The notes below the pieces were generated by a model. The model did no database searches and was not told the origin of the DNA. It saw only the letters and a program-made list of their open reading frames with translations. A stretch of DNA of 64,000 bases. Origin: Lactuca virosa. Taxonomy: Eukaryota; Streptophyta; Magnoliopsida; Asterales; Asteraceae. A program made the position numbers and the translations under genes. This document shows positions 37,851-48,164 of this stretch, piece by piece. Each line of letters begins with the position of its first letter. Positions within the stretch are counted from its first letter, which is position 1. The DNA is taken from assembly GCA_928212115.1 (NCBI GenBank), contig CAKMRJ010003334.1, positions 19,043,127 through 19,107,126 of the forward strand, written 5' to 3'.

Positions 37851-40773
37851 GATTTAGGAACCCAGGTCATCACTGTCCTGGGTTGCCTCTTCACTTTCTC
37901 TGATTGATCTTTCAAAGCCTTCGATTCTGAATCATCATTTCTAATCTTTTCAGAGGATGTTGATGATTGATTGGAAGTTAATTTGGGCATCCAATGATAT
38001 TTAGGTTTCCTAACAGTCACAAGTGGTTTTGAAATATGTTTCTTATTAGTTTGCATTGAGCATCTGGACGTTCTACCAGAAGTGGTTGAAGATCCAGAAT
38101 TGCTCTTTGACGAAACCGATCTTGGCGGAGCCTTGTTCGGTTTTGGAAAATTGTTTGGAACTTTGTTATGAAAAACCCTTCTATTCTTTTGAAAAACCGC
38201 CCTTTTTCTACTTCGATCATCCTTCCAATCATCATCCCGAGAACGAGTTCTTGAGGACTTTCTAGTTAAAGACCTTCCTCTAGATTCGTTCTCCCCTCTT
38301 GGTGACATATAATGCACAAAAATCCTATTTTGACAATTCCTAGCTATATGACCACCAATACCACAATTAAAACAAATCTGTTTATTATTATTAAAACTGG
38401 TACTGCCTGTCTCAGATTTATTTTCTTTACTGACACCCTTACTTTTTCCACAAGAACATGTGTTAGAAACAGGTTGTGAGATAAGTGAGGGTGCATAAGA
38501 TGGTGTGACTTGTGGAATTGGTGTGTTTTCATTAGAAGCATCACAAACATCAGGATTTTCAAATAATTCATCAAACACTTCAAAAAAAAATTAATTCAGT
38601 AGGAGCATATGCGGAAGTATCACAAAAAGCATTGTCATTTTTAACATCAGAAACAAAAAGTTTTTCATTGGAAAGAAAAACATCAGGTTCAGACTCAGTT
38701 TTGTTATCAGAAACAGATCCTTCAACTTCGTGCTTTGACTGATCTAAGGATTGATCTGCAGGGGAAGTAGAAAGGTTAGTACTTTCAACATTAATAAATC
38801 CTCCTGAAACAAAACCAGATGGCTTTCCATACACCATGAAAGGTTCGTTGGCAATCTCCTCTTTAGAGAAAGGGTGATATCGTATCCTAAACCCTTTTGC
38901 TGGTTTCGTTTGAACCCTTTTGCTGGTTTCGTTTGAACTGCAGGCAATGGTCAATCATGTTGGCAACTACCTCGCTTGATACATCAAACCTTTTAAAATC
39001 AAAATTTGCAGTTTCAAATTGCCCTTTTAATGTATCAAGCTCAGTAATTAACTCAGCATTCTGTCTCTTGATATAATCATAATGTACACATTTGATATTG
39101 TAGTCTTCCTAAAGTCTCCTAAAGTCCTTTATTTTTGTTTCTAACTGGGCCTTTAGGGGTTTTTGTCCTTTTCTAAGTTGATTGCCCTCATATCTAAGAT
39201 CCTCTACTTCTCTACGTAATGATGCTATTTCGTCATGAAGAATTTTAACATAATCAATACATGCCTGAGAACAAGAAGGTAAACTTACCTCACTTTTCTT
39301 GGGCTCGGAAGTAGAAGATACCATCAGTGCAAACTGCAGCTCCATCATCTTTTCTTCAGGATCAGCTGCAACATTCTTCATGGGAGCATCATCATTGATT
39401 TGGAATAGGTGAGCATTTTCAGGTCTTGATATATTCAGAGCCTGAATCTGGTCCTCCCAGACAAATAACTGAGCAACCATAGCAGTCTCACCGTTGACCA
39501 CAATACCTCCACGATTGTTTCCCACCGCAACCATCGTCCTGTCATTGTTCAATCTTCGATCCAGTTTCGGGCACTCACGAGCAAAGTGACCTGGCTTGTG
39601 ACAGTTGAAACATCGCAACTTTCCCTTGTTGAACCCTACCTTTTTATCAGCATTCATCCCCCAGTTATTCTTCCCTGTCTTTTTAGCAAACTGCTTCGCC
39701 CTGAATACTGCCATAGCAATTTGTCACGTAATATCCATCTCTTCCACATCTTCTGGATGAATCTGATCCAGATCAGCAAATGATAACTGAGGTGGAAGCT
39801 CTCCAGCTACAAAAGCATTATAGCAGTTAACAAGTCCTGTGACGAGAGCAAGATTTTCATCACTTTCCTTTGTGTTTGAGGAAGAGGCTACAACTGGCAC
39901 ATTGGAGGAGGGAACAGCTTGTGGAGTGACAAACGACTGGCTTTGAGAATGAGGCATGGATGACGCAGTAGTAAAGGTTTGAATCTGAGGTTGTTGAATA
40001 GTAAATGCTTGACCTGAGGAAGAAGTGATTGATGAAAGGGCATTGTTAGAAGAAATTCCAAGATTTGCAGTCGAATACGAGTTCACATGGTTAATCTCTC
40101 GTTGTTTATTATCAATATCACAAGCTTTGATGATCGCCATTGTTTCAGCAAGAGTGAGGCGATTCAGATCCTTGGTCTTCTTAATAACAGCTACATTCAT
40201 GTCCCATGACTTTGGAAGAGCATTCAGTAGCTTTTTATTTATCTCGGACTTGGTCAAGAAGATCCCAGATATGTTCATTTCTGTAGTGACAGATGTGAAT
40301 CGCTGCAGCTGTGCCTCCAGGGTTTCTTCGGGAATGTAGTTAAACATGTTGAATTTCTGTCGCAACATATCCTGGCGGCTTTCCTTCATGTCTTCATTTC
40401 CTTCATACACCTCAATCAAAGCTTCCCACAAAGCTTTAGCTGAAGTATACTCTCTGAAACCTTGAGCTATATCAGGAGATAAAGCCATGGTCAGAGTGGC
40501 CAAAGCCCTTTCCTGTTCTTCAACTTTCTCAAAATATTCATCTGTGTAGTGCTCAATTTCTTTATCAATCACTTGTCCTGCAACAGTGATGGTAATTCGG
40601 ACAGGACCATTGATGATGCTTTTCCAAAGTTTGAAGTCTTTCATTTTAATATACTTCTCAATCCGGTATTTCCATTCAGGAAAACCATCTGCAGACATCA
40701 GTCTTGGAATACGTGTGGTTGTGCCCATGACAGTATCCAGTTCATGATGATGTGTTTGACTTTGAGAATCCAT
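37851..40773 (-). pseudogene. gag of S with two zinc knuckles
   Basis: It starts at the minus-strand ATG at 40773 (MDSQSQTHHHELDTV) with a Copia-type gag (UBN2-like) domain through about 40000. The first CCHC knuckle (CFNCHKPGHFAREC) is near 39610 and the second (CFNCGIGGHIARNC) near 38360, separated by a polar, coiled region. Breaks: stop 39724-39726, stop 39109-39111, a 23-bp tandem duplication at 38891-38936 that changes frame, and an A9 run at 38582-38590 where the frame changes again. Gag would package RNA and form virus-like particles in the cytoplasm (family knowledge). Confidence 0.88.
38891..38936 (-). repeat. 23-bp tandem duplication in S gag
   Basis: Two perfect 23-bp units (38891-38913 and 38914-38936) lie head to tail. 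Because 23 is not a multiple of three, the duplication shifts the gag frame. Confidence 0.95.
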
Positions 40774-41140
40774 TGATTATTAAAATTTTAAATTAAAACA
40801 AGAAGAATGTCAAAACTGAGTTTTCGGTCAATGAGTTTACGGCCGTAAACTGAGTTTACGGTCGGATTTACGGTCTAGTAGTTTACGGTTACTGAAGATG
40901 CTCTGTTTACGGTCCAAGAACAAATTTTACGGTCTTTGAATATTCTTGAGTTTACGGCTGTAAACTGAGTTTACGACCGTAATCACTTGGCAGTAAACTC
41001 CCAGAAATTTACGTAAACACGAATTTTATCAGATTCGATCCCTTTTAGCAGTGAAAGTACCAAATCCAATCTCAAACAATGATGAATATTACTTTAAACA
41101 GTCTGAAAACTCGATTGAATGATGCTTTGACACCGGTTTC
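40774..41140 (-). other. 5' leader of S with a TTTACGG array
   Basis: The leader between primer site and gag carries seven exact TTTACGG words (40835-40960), some as the palindrome TTTACGGCCGTAAA. The same word is in the S LTRs and in the third-ORF upstream region. No ORF was seen. Confidence 0.8.
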
Positions 41141-41152
41141 GCTCTGATACCA
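41141..41152 (-). other. Primer-binding site of S
   Basis: Minus-strand TGGTATCAGAGC, two bases from the LTR end, complementary to initiator methionine tRNA. Confidence 0.92.
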
Positions 41153-41154
41153 AT

Positions 41155-41443
41155 TGTAAGGTCCTAAAACGGATCTTACCAGTGATCAAACAATCAAACA
41201 ATCAAAGAGAACAAGAATTGGAGTAGAAGTAGAATAGAAACAAGCTTGCACACACTTTATAACTGAAAAACGTCGTGTACAACTTGTTTACAGTGACCGT
41301 GAACTCTCTAGCATCAACAACAAATAATGACCTACACAACCTCTATTTATAGGGGACATGGGCCGGAAACAGGGTTTACGGCCGTAAAGGGGTTTACGGC
41401 CATAAACACACTACACAACCGTAAACACCAAAACAACCCACTA
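41155..41443 (-). repeat. 5' LTR of S, inner part (split by B)
   Basis: 289 bp from TGTAAGG to the CACTA target site of B. It continues at 48091-48159, and joined it is 358 bp against 359 in the other LTR. TATA box at 41343-41351. Confidence 0.93.
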
Positions 41444-41756
41444 TGTAACATCCCAATTTTCAGGTCCAAAAAATTTCTTTTTAATTAACCAACACATAAA
41501 AACATTCATAAGAAAATACTGTGAAAACACATCATCTCATAAAACATTGTGTCATGTCTGAAAACCCAAGCCATAGAATAATAACATATCAGAGTACAAT
41601 CCCAGAAAACTCCATGCGGAAATCATATGTGTGTGTGATGCGATGCTACGCCGCCGGCTCCTTCCCCTTTGACGAAGAGGTACCTGAAACCAAAACCGAA
41701 ACCGTAAGCACAAAGCTTAGTGAGTTCCCCCATCATACCACATACCATACAAAATC

Positions 41757-41969
41757 ATCGGTATCTCTCAACCAGTAATCATCATCGGCATCTTTCAACT
41801 GGTAACCAACATCGATATCTTTCAACCGGTAATCGTCATCGGTATCTTTCAACCGGTAACCATCATCGGTATCTTTCAACCGGTAACCATCATTGGTATC
41901 TTTCAACCGGTAACTGTCGTCGGTATCTTTCAACCGGTAACTGTCATCGGTATCTTTCAACCGGTAACT
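41757..41969. repeat. 27-bp tandem repeat array, about 8 units
   Basis: Units of 27 bp with the core GGTATCTTTCAACCGGTAA repeat about eight times with few changes. Because 27 is nine codons, the array keeps frames open on both strands (Arg-Tyr-Leu-Ser-Thr-Gly-Asn on plus). It lies in the LTR of B and is not coding. No trace of a second copy exists because that part of the other LTR is deleted. Confidence 0.93.
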
Positions 41970-42402
41970 AGGGACTATTCCACCCCCTACCACTAGCATA
42001 CAACAGCAAGGTACAATCATACAGTCAGGCATATCCGGGTACTGACCTACCCCACGGCCCTAAGGGCCACTGTCAGGGATCCTAATCCCTACTATACACG
42101 TAACATATCATGCAGATAATACTCGTGACCAAAGCACATAACCAAACCAAGATAATTATCACAAAGACAATCATCTTACAAATACTCCTCTTTGGTGGGC
42201 CGGCATTGTGGCCTTAGACCCACCCCTACTGGAAGGTAACTCACCTCAATGTCGTGCAGTGTTTGAATTATCCTCGGCGTACAAGTCGACTCCCTTCGAC
42301 TCCTTGATCCCTACACGACGACCTTCAAGTCAACACACAGCCAGTACAACCCTAAACAGGGCCAGTCCAATTCTAGTCAAAGTCAACTTCAAGTTGACCC
42401 GA

Positions 42403-42849
42403 CTCGCCGAGTTGGGCCGTCAACTCGCCGAGTCCCTCACCCTTTACTCGTCCTTATCCATGACCCGACTCGTCGAGTAGGGCCGTCAACTCGACGATTT
42501 CCTCCCTCACATGAACATCGCATGAAACTCATCCGACTCGCCGAGTTGATGAACAACTCGTCGAGTTCACCTTCATCTGATGAACAAGTTCTGTCCTCGA
42601 CTCGCCAAGTTGATGAACAACTCGTCGAGTTCATCTTCATCCTTAAGAAGATTGCCTTGGACTCGCCGAGTCTGTTCTAGCACTCGTCGAGTCCCATGAA
42701 CTCCAGGTCTAAAATCACGTCCAATACATTGGGTAACTCTTCCTGTCCGATTACAACCCTTCTAACACTCAACTGGGTTCCTTTGACTCTCAACAGATAT
42801 GGGGCTCAAAGCCTCGGACTCGTCGAGTCCCAAGAACGGACTCGCCGAG
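42403..42849. repeat. ACTCGNCGAGT palindrome array in B LTR
   Basis: About ten exact and two imperfect copies of the 11-bp palindrome occur in 450 bp, in pairs separated by 6-20 bp of variable sequence. Further copies are at 43448, 43468, 43513 and 43533 and in the truncated LTR. Confidence 0.9.
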
Positions 42850-42935
42850 TCAGTCATGTCCACACTCTAAATCCTTGATTTTCTGATGTACAACCTTTGA
42901 TCAAAAGATAGATCCAAGCTTCTATAATCGATCTA

Positions 42936-42962
42936 GCACGTAAAGTTACAAACTTTACGTGC
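42936..42962. repeat. Inverted repeat (12-bp arms, 3-bp loop) in B LTR
   Basis: The arms GCACGTAAAGTT and AACTTTACGTGC are perfect and separated by ACA. The same structure is conserved at 47417-47443. Confidence 0.95.
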
Positions 42963-43092
42963 TTGCATGGGACTTTGAGCTCAAAAAGACATAAAACAAG
43001 CTCTTAAGATGCATGGGGCCTTTCATGGGTGCAAAAGCAGTCCCCAACTGCCTTGTGACTCCTTTAATGACGTGATTCCGAAGCTCTAACCC

Positions 43093-43118
43093 CCAACCAT
43101 GTTTGCAAACATGGTTGG
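43093..43118. repeat. Perfect 26-bp palindrome in B LTR
   Basis: The half-site CCAACCATGTTTG is followed immediately by its exact reverse complement. It lies about 15 bp from the TATA-like box. It is conserved at 47574-47599. Confidence 0.95.
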
Positions 43119-43604
43119 CCATCAAAAGTGGCTTATAAAAGCCCTAAATCTCCCCAAAAAGGGATCTAACAAATGAAAGAGCAAGGTTACAGCTTTTTAC
43201 CTTCAATAAACTGTAGAAGGTGCACAAACTCGGGTTCCCTTGGTCTTTACTTGCTTCCTCAACCCTTTCTCCTTCCTTCTTAAGACCACAAGCACCAAAA
43301 TCCACCAACAAGGCTTAGATTGCTTCAATAACGGCTAGGGTTTCAATGAGAGGTGTTCTGGGAGCATAAGGGACGTTGTGGCCGACATAACATTGTTTAA
43401 ATAGGGTGCAAACCCTCGGATTAGGGTTTTTGTCCAGTCAGAGTCTACTCGTCGAGTCCGGGACCTGACTCGACGAGTCCATCACTTAAATCCCGCGCCT
43501 CATCCCGCTTTTACTCGGCGAGTTAGTCCTTCAACTCGCCGAGTCCAAGGCCAAAAATGCAAAAATACTTAAATAAAAATACATACCAAGAACCAGGTGC
43601 TACA

Positions 43605-43622
43605 AATCTCCCCCTACTTATT
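43605..43622 (-). other. Polypurine tract of B
   Basis: Minus-strand AGTAGGGGGAGATT directly precedes the LTR start TGTAGCACC. Confidence 0.75.
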
Positions 43623-46600
43623 TTAGACTTCATCCTCGAAGTCTGCTGCTCGATCCTGGAACAGCTCTGGGTAATGCTCCATCATCTCATCCACCGGCTC
43701 CCAAGTCCATTCCGAGCCCTTCCGGTGCTGCCATTGCACCTTTACCAGCTCAACCCTCTTGTTCCTCAGATCCTTCGACTTCCGGTCATGGATTGCTACA
43801 GGTCGCTCAATGTAATTTAGGCTGTCATCGACCTGAATATCCTCTAAGGGTACTACTGCTGAGTCGTCCACCAGGCACTTCCGCAGCTAAGAGACGTGGA
43901 AAGTGTTGTGGATCTGACTGAGTTCGGCTGGCAGATCCAACCTATAAGCCACCTTGCCTACCCGGGCTATAACCCTGAAGGGTCCAATATACCTGGGACC
44001 CAACTTGCCCCGCTTCCTGAATCGGATGACGCCCTTCCATGGCGACACCTTCAGGAGAACCATATCCCCGACCTGAAACTCCAGGTCCGATCGGCGCTTG
44101 TCGGCATAACTTTTCTGCCGACTCTGAGCGGTCTGAAGCCTGCTCCTGACCTGCTGGATCCGTTCGGTCGTCTTGAGCACTACATCGGTGCTCCCCATGA
44201 CCCTCTGGCCAACCTCGCCCCAGCATATCGGGGTCCTGCACTTCCTCCCATACAACATCTCGAAGGGAGGTCGATCGATACTCGCATGATAGATATTATT
44301 ATACGAGAACTCCGCCAACGGAAGGTAGGTATCCCAGCTACCTCCGAAGTCTAAAACACATGCCCGCAGCATATCCTCTAGCGTCTGGATGGTCCGCTCG
44401 CTCTGACCATCCGTCTGCGGGTGAAAAGCGGTGCTGAAATGCAGACGAGTACCCAGCTCCCCATGAAAATTCTTCCAAAACCTGGAAGTGAAACGTACAT
44501 CCCTGTCGGAAATCACTGAAACTGGCACCCCGTGCCGCGACACCACCTCCCTGATATAGATGTCGTCCAACTTCTCGGCCGAGATACTCTCCGGAATCGG
44601 AATAAAATGAGCGCTCTTGGTCAATCGATCGATGATGACCCAAATCGAATCCACCCCTCGCGCGGTCCTGGGAAGCTTTGTGATAAAATCCATCGTAATA
44701 TCCTCCTATTTCCACAGCGGGATATCTAACGACTGCATCTTGCCGTGTGACCTCTGGTGCTCGGCCTTGACCTTCCTGCAGGTCAAGCACCGCTCCACGT
44801 ACCATGCTACGTCCCGCTTCATGCAGGGCCACCAATAATCGGGACGAAGATCTCTATACATCTTCGTCGCTCCGGGATGGATAGAAAATCTGGATTTGTG
44901 TGCCTCCTCCATCAGGATCTGGCGCACGCCTCCATGATAAGAGACCCACACCCTATGGTGAAGAGTCAATAACCCTCGGCTATCATAGTCGAAGGAGGAA
45001 ACCTGACCCACAATCCGCCCGCTCTTCCGATGTTCCTCCTTCATGGCCTCCTGTTGGGCCTCCCGAATCCGCTCCAACAGCGGAGTCACCACTGTCATCC
45101 TCAGACAGATATCCCTGATCGGCATTGCCTTGCAGCTAAGCGCGTCGGCCACCACATTGGCCTTCCCCGGGTGGTAGAGGATCTCACAATCACAATCCTT
45201 TACCACATCAAGCCACCGACGCTGCCTCATGTTCAGATTTGGCTGGTCCATGAGATACCTCAGGCTCTTGTGGTCCGTGTAAATCGTACAACGAACCCCA
45301 TAGAGGTAATGACGCCAAATCTTGAGGGCGAACACAACAGCCCCCAGCTCCAAATCGTGCGTCGGGTAGTTTGCCTCGTGAGGCTTCAGCTGCCTCGAAG
45401 CGTAAGCAATAACATGCCCTCTCTGCATCAATACTGCGCCCAAGCCCGAGATGGACGCATCACAGTACACGACGAGATCCTCCATGCCCTCTGGCAGGGC
45501 TAAGATTGGCGCCTCGCACAATCTCTGCTTCAATGTCTCGAATGCAGCCTACTGCTCAGGCCCCCAACGAAAAACCACGGCCTTCCTCATTAGCCTTGTC
45601 AGGGGTACGACTATCTTGGAGCAATCCTGGATAAATCTCCGATAATAGCCGGCTAATCCTAGAAAACTCCAAATCTCAGATGGAGACCTCGGAACCTCCC
45701 ATCTCATCACGGCCTCCACTTTGGCCGGATCTACCGAAATCCCGTTCTGGTTGACAAGGTGCCCAAGAAACTGCACCTCGCGCAACCAGAACTCGCACTT
45801 GGAGAACTTGGCATACAAGCTCTCCCTCTTCAAAGTCTCCAGAACCTCTCGCAGATGCTCCTCATGCTGCTCTCGCGTCTTGGAGTAAACCAAGATATCA
45901 TCGATAAACACTATCACAGACCGGTCTAACATCGGTCTACACACGCGGTTCATGAGATCCATGAACGCGGCAGGAGCATTGGTGAGCCCGAAAGGCATCA
46001 CCACGAACTCATAGTGGCCATAACGCGTCCGAAACGCCGTCTTCTGCACATCCTCCTCTCTGACCCTCATCTGATGATACCCTGAACGCAAATCAATCTT
46101 GGAGAACCAAGATGCTCCCTGTAGCTGGTCAAATAGGTCATCAATCCTCGGGAGTGGGTAACGGTTCTTCACCATTACCTTATTCAGCTCCCTATAGTCT
46201 ATACACATCTGATGCGACCCGTCCTTCTTCTTCACAAACAGAATCGGGGCTCCCCAGGGAGAACTACTCGGTCTAATGAATCCATTGTCTAACAGCTCCT
46301 GCAGCTGTGTAGACAACTCCTGCATCTCAGGAGGAGCCAACCGATACGGTGCCTTGGCTATCGGAGTCGCACCAGGGACTAGGTCGATCCTGAACTCCAC
46401 CTGTCGCTCCGGAGGTATCCCAGGCAGCTCCTCGGGGAATACGTCCGCGAACTCTCGCACCACGGACACATCGCCCACCGTCGCCCTACCCGCCTCCCGG
46501 GTATCCATAACATAGGCGAAATAACCTGCACAACCCTGCTGGAGGTAACGCCTAGCTCTCGCTGCTGAACATAAAGCTGGTCCTCGCAGTGGCCTCTCGC

Positions 46601-47237
46601 CCTGAATTACCAGCTCTCCCCCACGTGGGGTCCTGATCCGCACCAACTGCTACGCACAGTCAATCACTGCCCCATTGGGGCTCAGCCAATCCATACCGAT
46701 AATAACCTTGTTCCCCCGCAAAGGTATGGGAACCAGATCTACCAGATAACGCTCCTCAAATAGTCGTAGAACGCAATCTCGGTAAACCTCCGACACTCGT
46801 ACCGACCAGTCGTCCGCAATCTCGACCTCTAGAGGGCAATCCAGCATGCCCGAAGACTCAGGAAACTTCTTGCTAAGCGCAAGAGAGACAAATGATCGAG
46901 TGGCACCCGAATCAAACAATACCTGAACTGGAATACCGTTCACATGGAACGATCCTAACCAGAGCGCATACATAACATATCAAGATCAGAGTGCCATATC
47001 ATAAAAGCATAAGAAAGGAACCATACCCGTCACTACATCAGGTGCAGCGCGTGCCTCCTCGGCTGTCAACTGAAATGCTCGGCTCCGCACCACTGGAGCC
47101 TCTGTCTTGGCCTTCCGGCCATCTGCAACCCGTGCTGTCGCTGAGACCGGCGCCACTTCTGGCGCCGCTGTTGACGCTGCTGACAATCTCGGGCAGTTGG
47201 CCTTTTTATGGCCCCTCTGACGCTGCTGACGCTGCTG
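43623..47237 (-). pseudogene. gag tail and pol of Gypsy element B
   Basis: One minus-strand frame carries the last gag residues (a broken zinc knuckle, GHKKANCPRL, near 47200), protease (Asp-Ser-Gly near 46913), reverse transcriptase with an intact FIDD box (45897-45908), RNase H (about 45480-45120), integrase (zinc region near 44900-44780, D,D,E core to about 44280) and a chromodomain (about 43830-43625). In-frame stops lie at 46650-46652, 45549-45551, 44706-44708 and 43887-43889. Further stops near 46986 fall inside an intron-like 72-bp insert. The frame is kept from end to end, so decay is by point changes. Gag is lost by the deletion at 47238. Confidence 0.93.
46955..47026 (-). other. Candidate 72-bp intron in B pol
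   Basis: Between the VVTG motif and the protease Asp-Ser-Gly, relatives G1, G3 and A have a fixed spacing. B has 72 extra bases that start GTATGG, end GGTTAG, are T-rich, contain a CTGAT branch-like site and hold two stops. Taking them out restores the relatives' spacing exactly. Confidence 0.6.
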
Positions 47238-48085
47238 ACCCTTCTAACACTCAACTGGGTTCCTTTGACTCTCAACAGATATGGGGCTCAAAGCCTCGGA
47301 CTCGTCGAGTCCCAAGAACGGACTCGCCGAGTCAGTCATGTCCACACTCTAAATCCTTGATTTCTGATGTACAACCTTTGATCAAAAGATAGATCCAAGC
47401 TTCTATAATCGATCTAGCACGTAAAGTTACAAACTTTACGTGCTTGCATGGGACTTTGAGCTCAAAAAGACATAAAACAAGCTCTTAAGATGCATGGGGC
47501 CTTTCATGGGTGCAAAAGCAGTCCCCAACTGCCTTGTGACTCCTTTAATGACGTGATTCCGAAGCTCTAACCCCCAACCATGTTTGCAAACATGGTTGGC
47601 CATCAAAAGTGGCTTATAAAAGCCCTAAATCTCCCCAAAAAGGGATCTAATAAATGAAAGAGCAAGGTTACAGCTTTTTACCTTCAATGAACTGTAGAAG
47701 GTGCACAAACTCGGGTTCCCTTGGTCTTTACTTGCTTCCTCAAGCCTTTCTCCTTCCTTCTTAAGACCACAAGCACCAAAATCCACCAACAAGGCTTAGA
47801 TTGCTTCAATAACGGCTAGGGTTTCAATAAGAGGTGTTCTGGGAGCATAAGGGACGTTGTGGCCGACAGAACATTGTTTAAATAGGGTGCAAACCCTCAG
47901 ATTAGGGTTTTTGTCCAGTCAGAGTCTACTCGTCGAGTCCGGGACCCGACTCGATGAGTCCATCACTTAAATCCCGCGCCTCATCCCGCTTTTACTCGGC
48001 GAGTTGGTCCTTCAACTCGCCGAGTCCAAGGCCAAAAATGCAAAAATACTTAAATAAAAATACATACCAAGAACCAGGTGCTACA
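47238..48085 (-). repeat. Truncated 5' LTR of B
   Basis: It matches 42756-43604 of the other LTR nearly base for base. It starts at an ACCCT microhomology where the gag sequence breaks off. It ends TGTAGCACC on the minus strand, next to the CACTA target site. Confidence 0.93.
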
Positions 48086-48090
48086 CACTA

Positions 48091-48159
48091 TTACATCATA
48101 AAGACTCAAAAGAACTATTACAAATGAAAGCCTAGACCAAACCACTAACTGGACCCTCA
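48091..48159 (-). repeat. 5' LTR of S, outer part
   Basis: 69 bp that continue the LTR interrupted at 41443. They end ACCCTCA before the ATAAG duplication at 48160-48164. Confidence 0.92.
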
Positions 48160-48164
48160 ATAAG

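Larger units (their letters stand above)
41444..43604 (-). repeat. 3' LTR of B
   Basis: 2161 bp. It holds a 27-bp tandem array (41757-41969), about ten ACTCGNCGAGT palindromes at 42403-42849 and four more at 43448-43543, and two strong inverted repeats at 42936-42962 and 43093-43118. A TATA-like TTTATAAG lies at 43133-43140. A donor-like AAG/GTAAAA near 43200 on the minus strand might begin a leader intron. Confidence 0.92.
41444..48085 (-). mobile_element. Nested Ty3/Gypsy element B, internally deleted
   Basis: The element is flanked by CACTA at 41439-41443 and 48086-48090, inside the S LTR. On the plus strand it reads 3' LTR (41444-43604), purine tract complement, pol in reverse, then a truncated 5' LTR (47238-48085). 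The 5' part is missing: about 1.3 kb of LTR, the primer site, the leader and most of gag. LTR ends are TGTAGCACC...GGATGTTACA on the minus strand. By eye the shared 848 bp of the LTRs differ at about nine positions plus one indel, fewer per base than the S LTRs, which agrees with B being the younger insertion. Confidence 0.93.
29345..48159 (-). mobile_element. Sirevirus-like Ty1/Copia element S, about 12.2 kb without its insertion
   Basis: The element lies on the minus strand: 5' LTR (right), primer site, gag, pol, a 1.9-kb gap, a third ORF, polypurine tract and 3' LTR (left). The ends read TGTAAGGTCC...GGACCCTTCA on the plus strand, flanked by ATAAG at 29340-29344 and 48160-48164. Element B (41444-48085) sits in the right LTR. 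Gag with two zinc knuckles, Copia domain order (PR-INT-RT-RH) and a large third ORF after pol fit the Sirevirus/SIRE group. LTRs of 358-359 bp are short for that group. By eye the two LTRs differ at about seven bases and one indel. Coding regions are broken many times. Confidence 0.9.

Noticed and set aside
37825..37860. Possible splice acceptor (TTTTGCAG/GG) between gag and protease of S
   Set aside because: No donor at a sensible distance was found. A simple frameshift, or a normal gag/pol frame change, explains the break.
40828..41010. Telomere-like repeats
   Set aside because: TTTACGG differs from the plant telomere TTTAGGG, the spacing is irregular and many copies are palindromic.
41720..42032. 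Repetitive ORFs on both strands that look like a tandem-repeat protein
   Set aside because: They follow from a 27-bp (nine-codon) DNA repeat within the B LTR.
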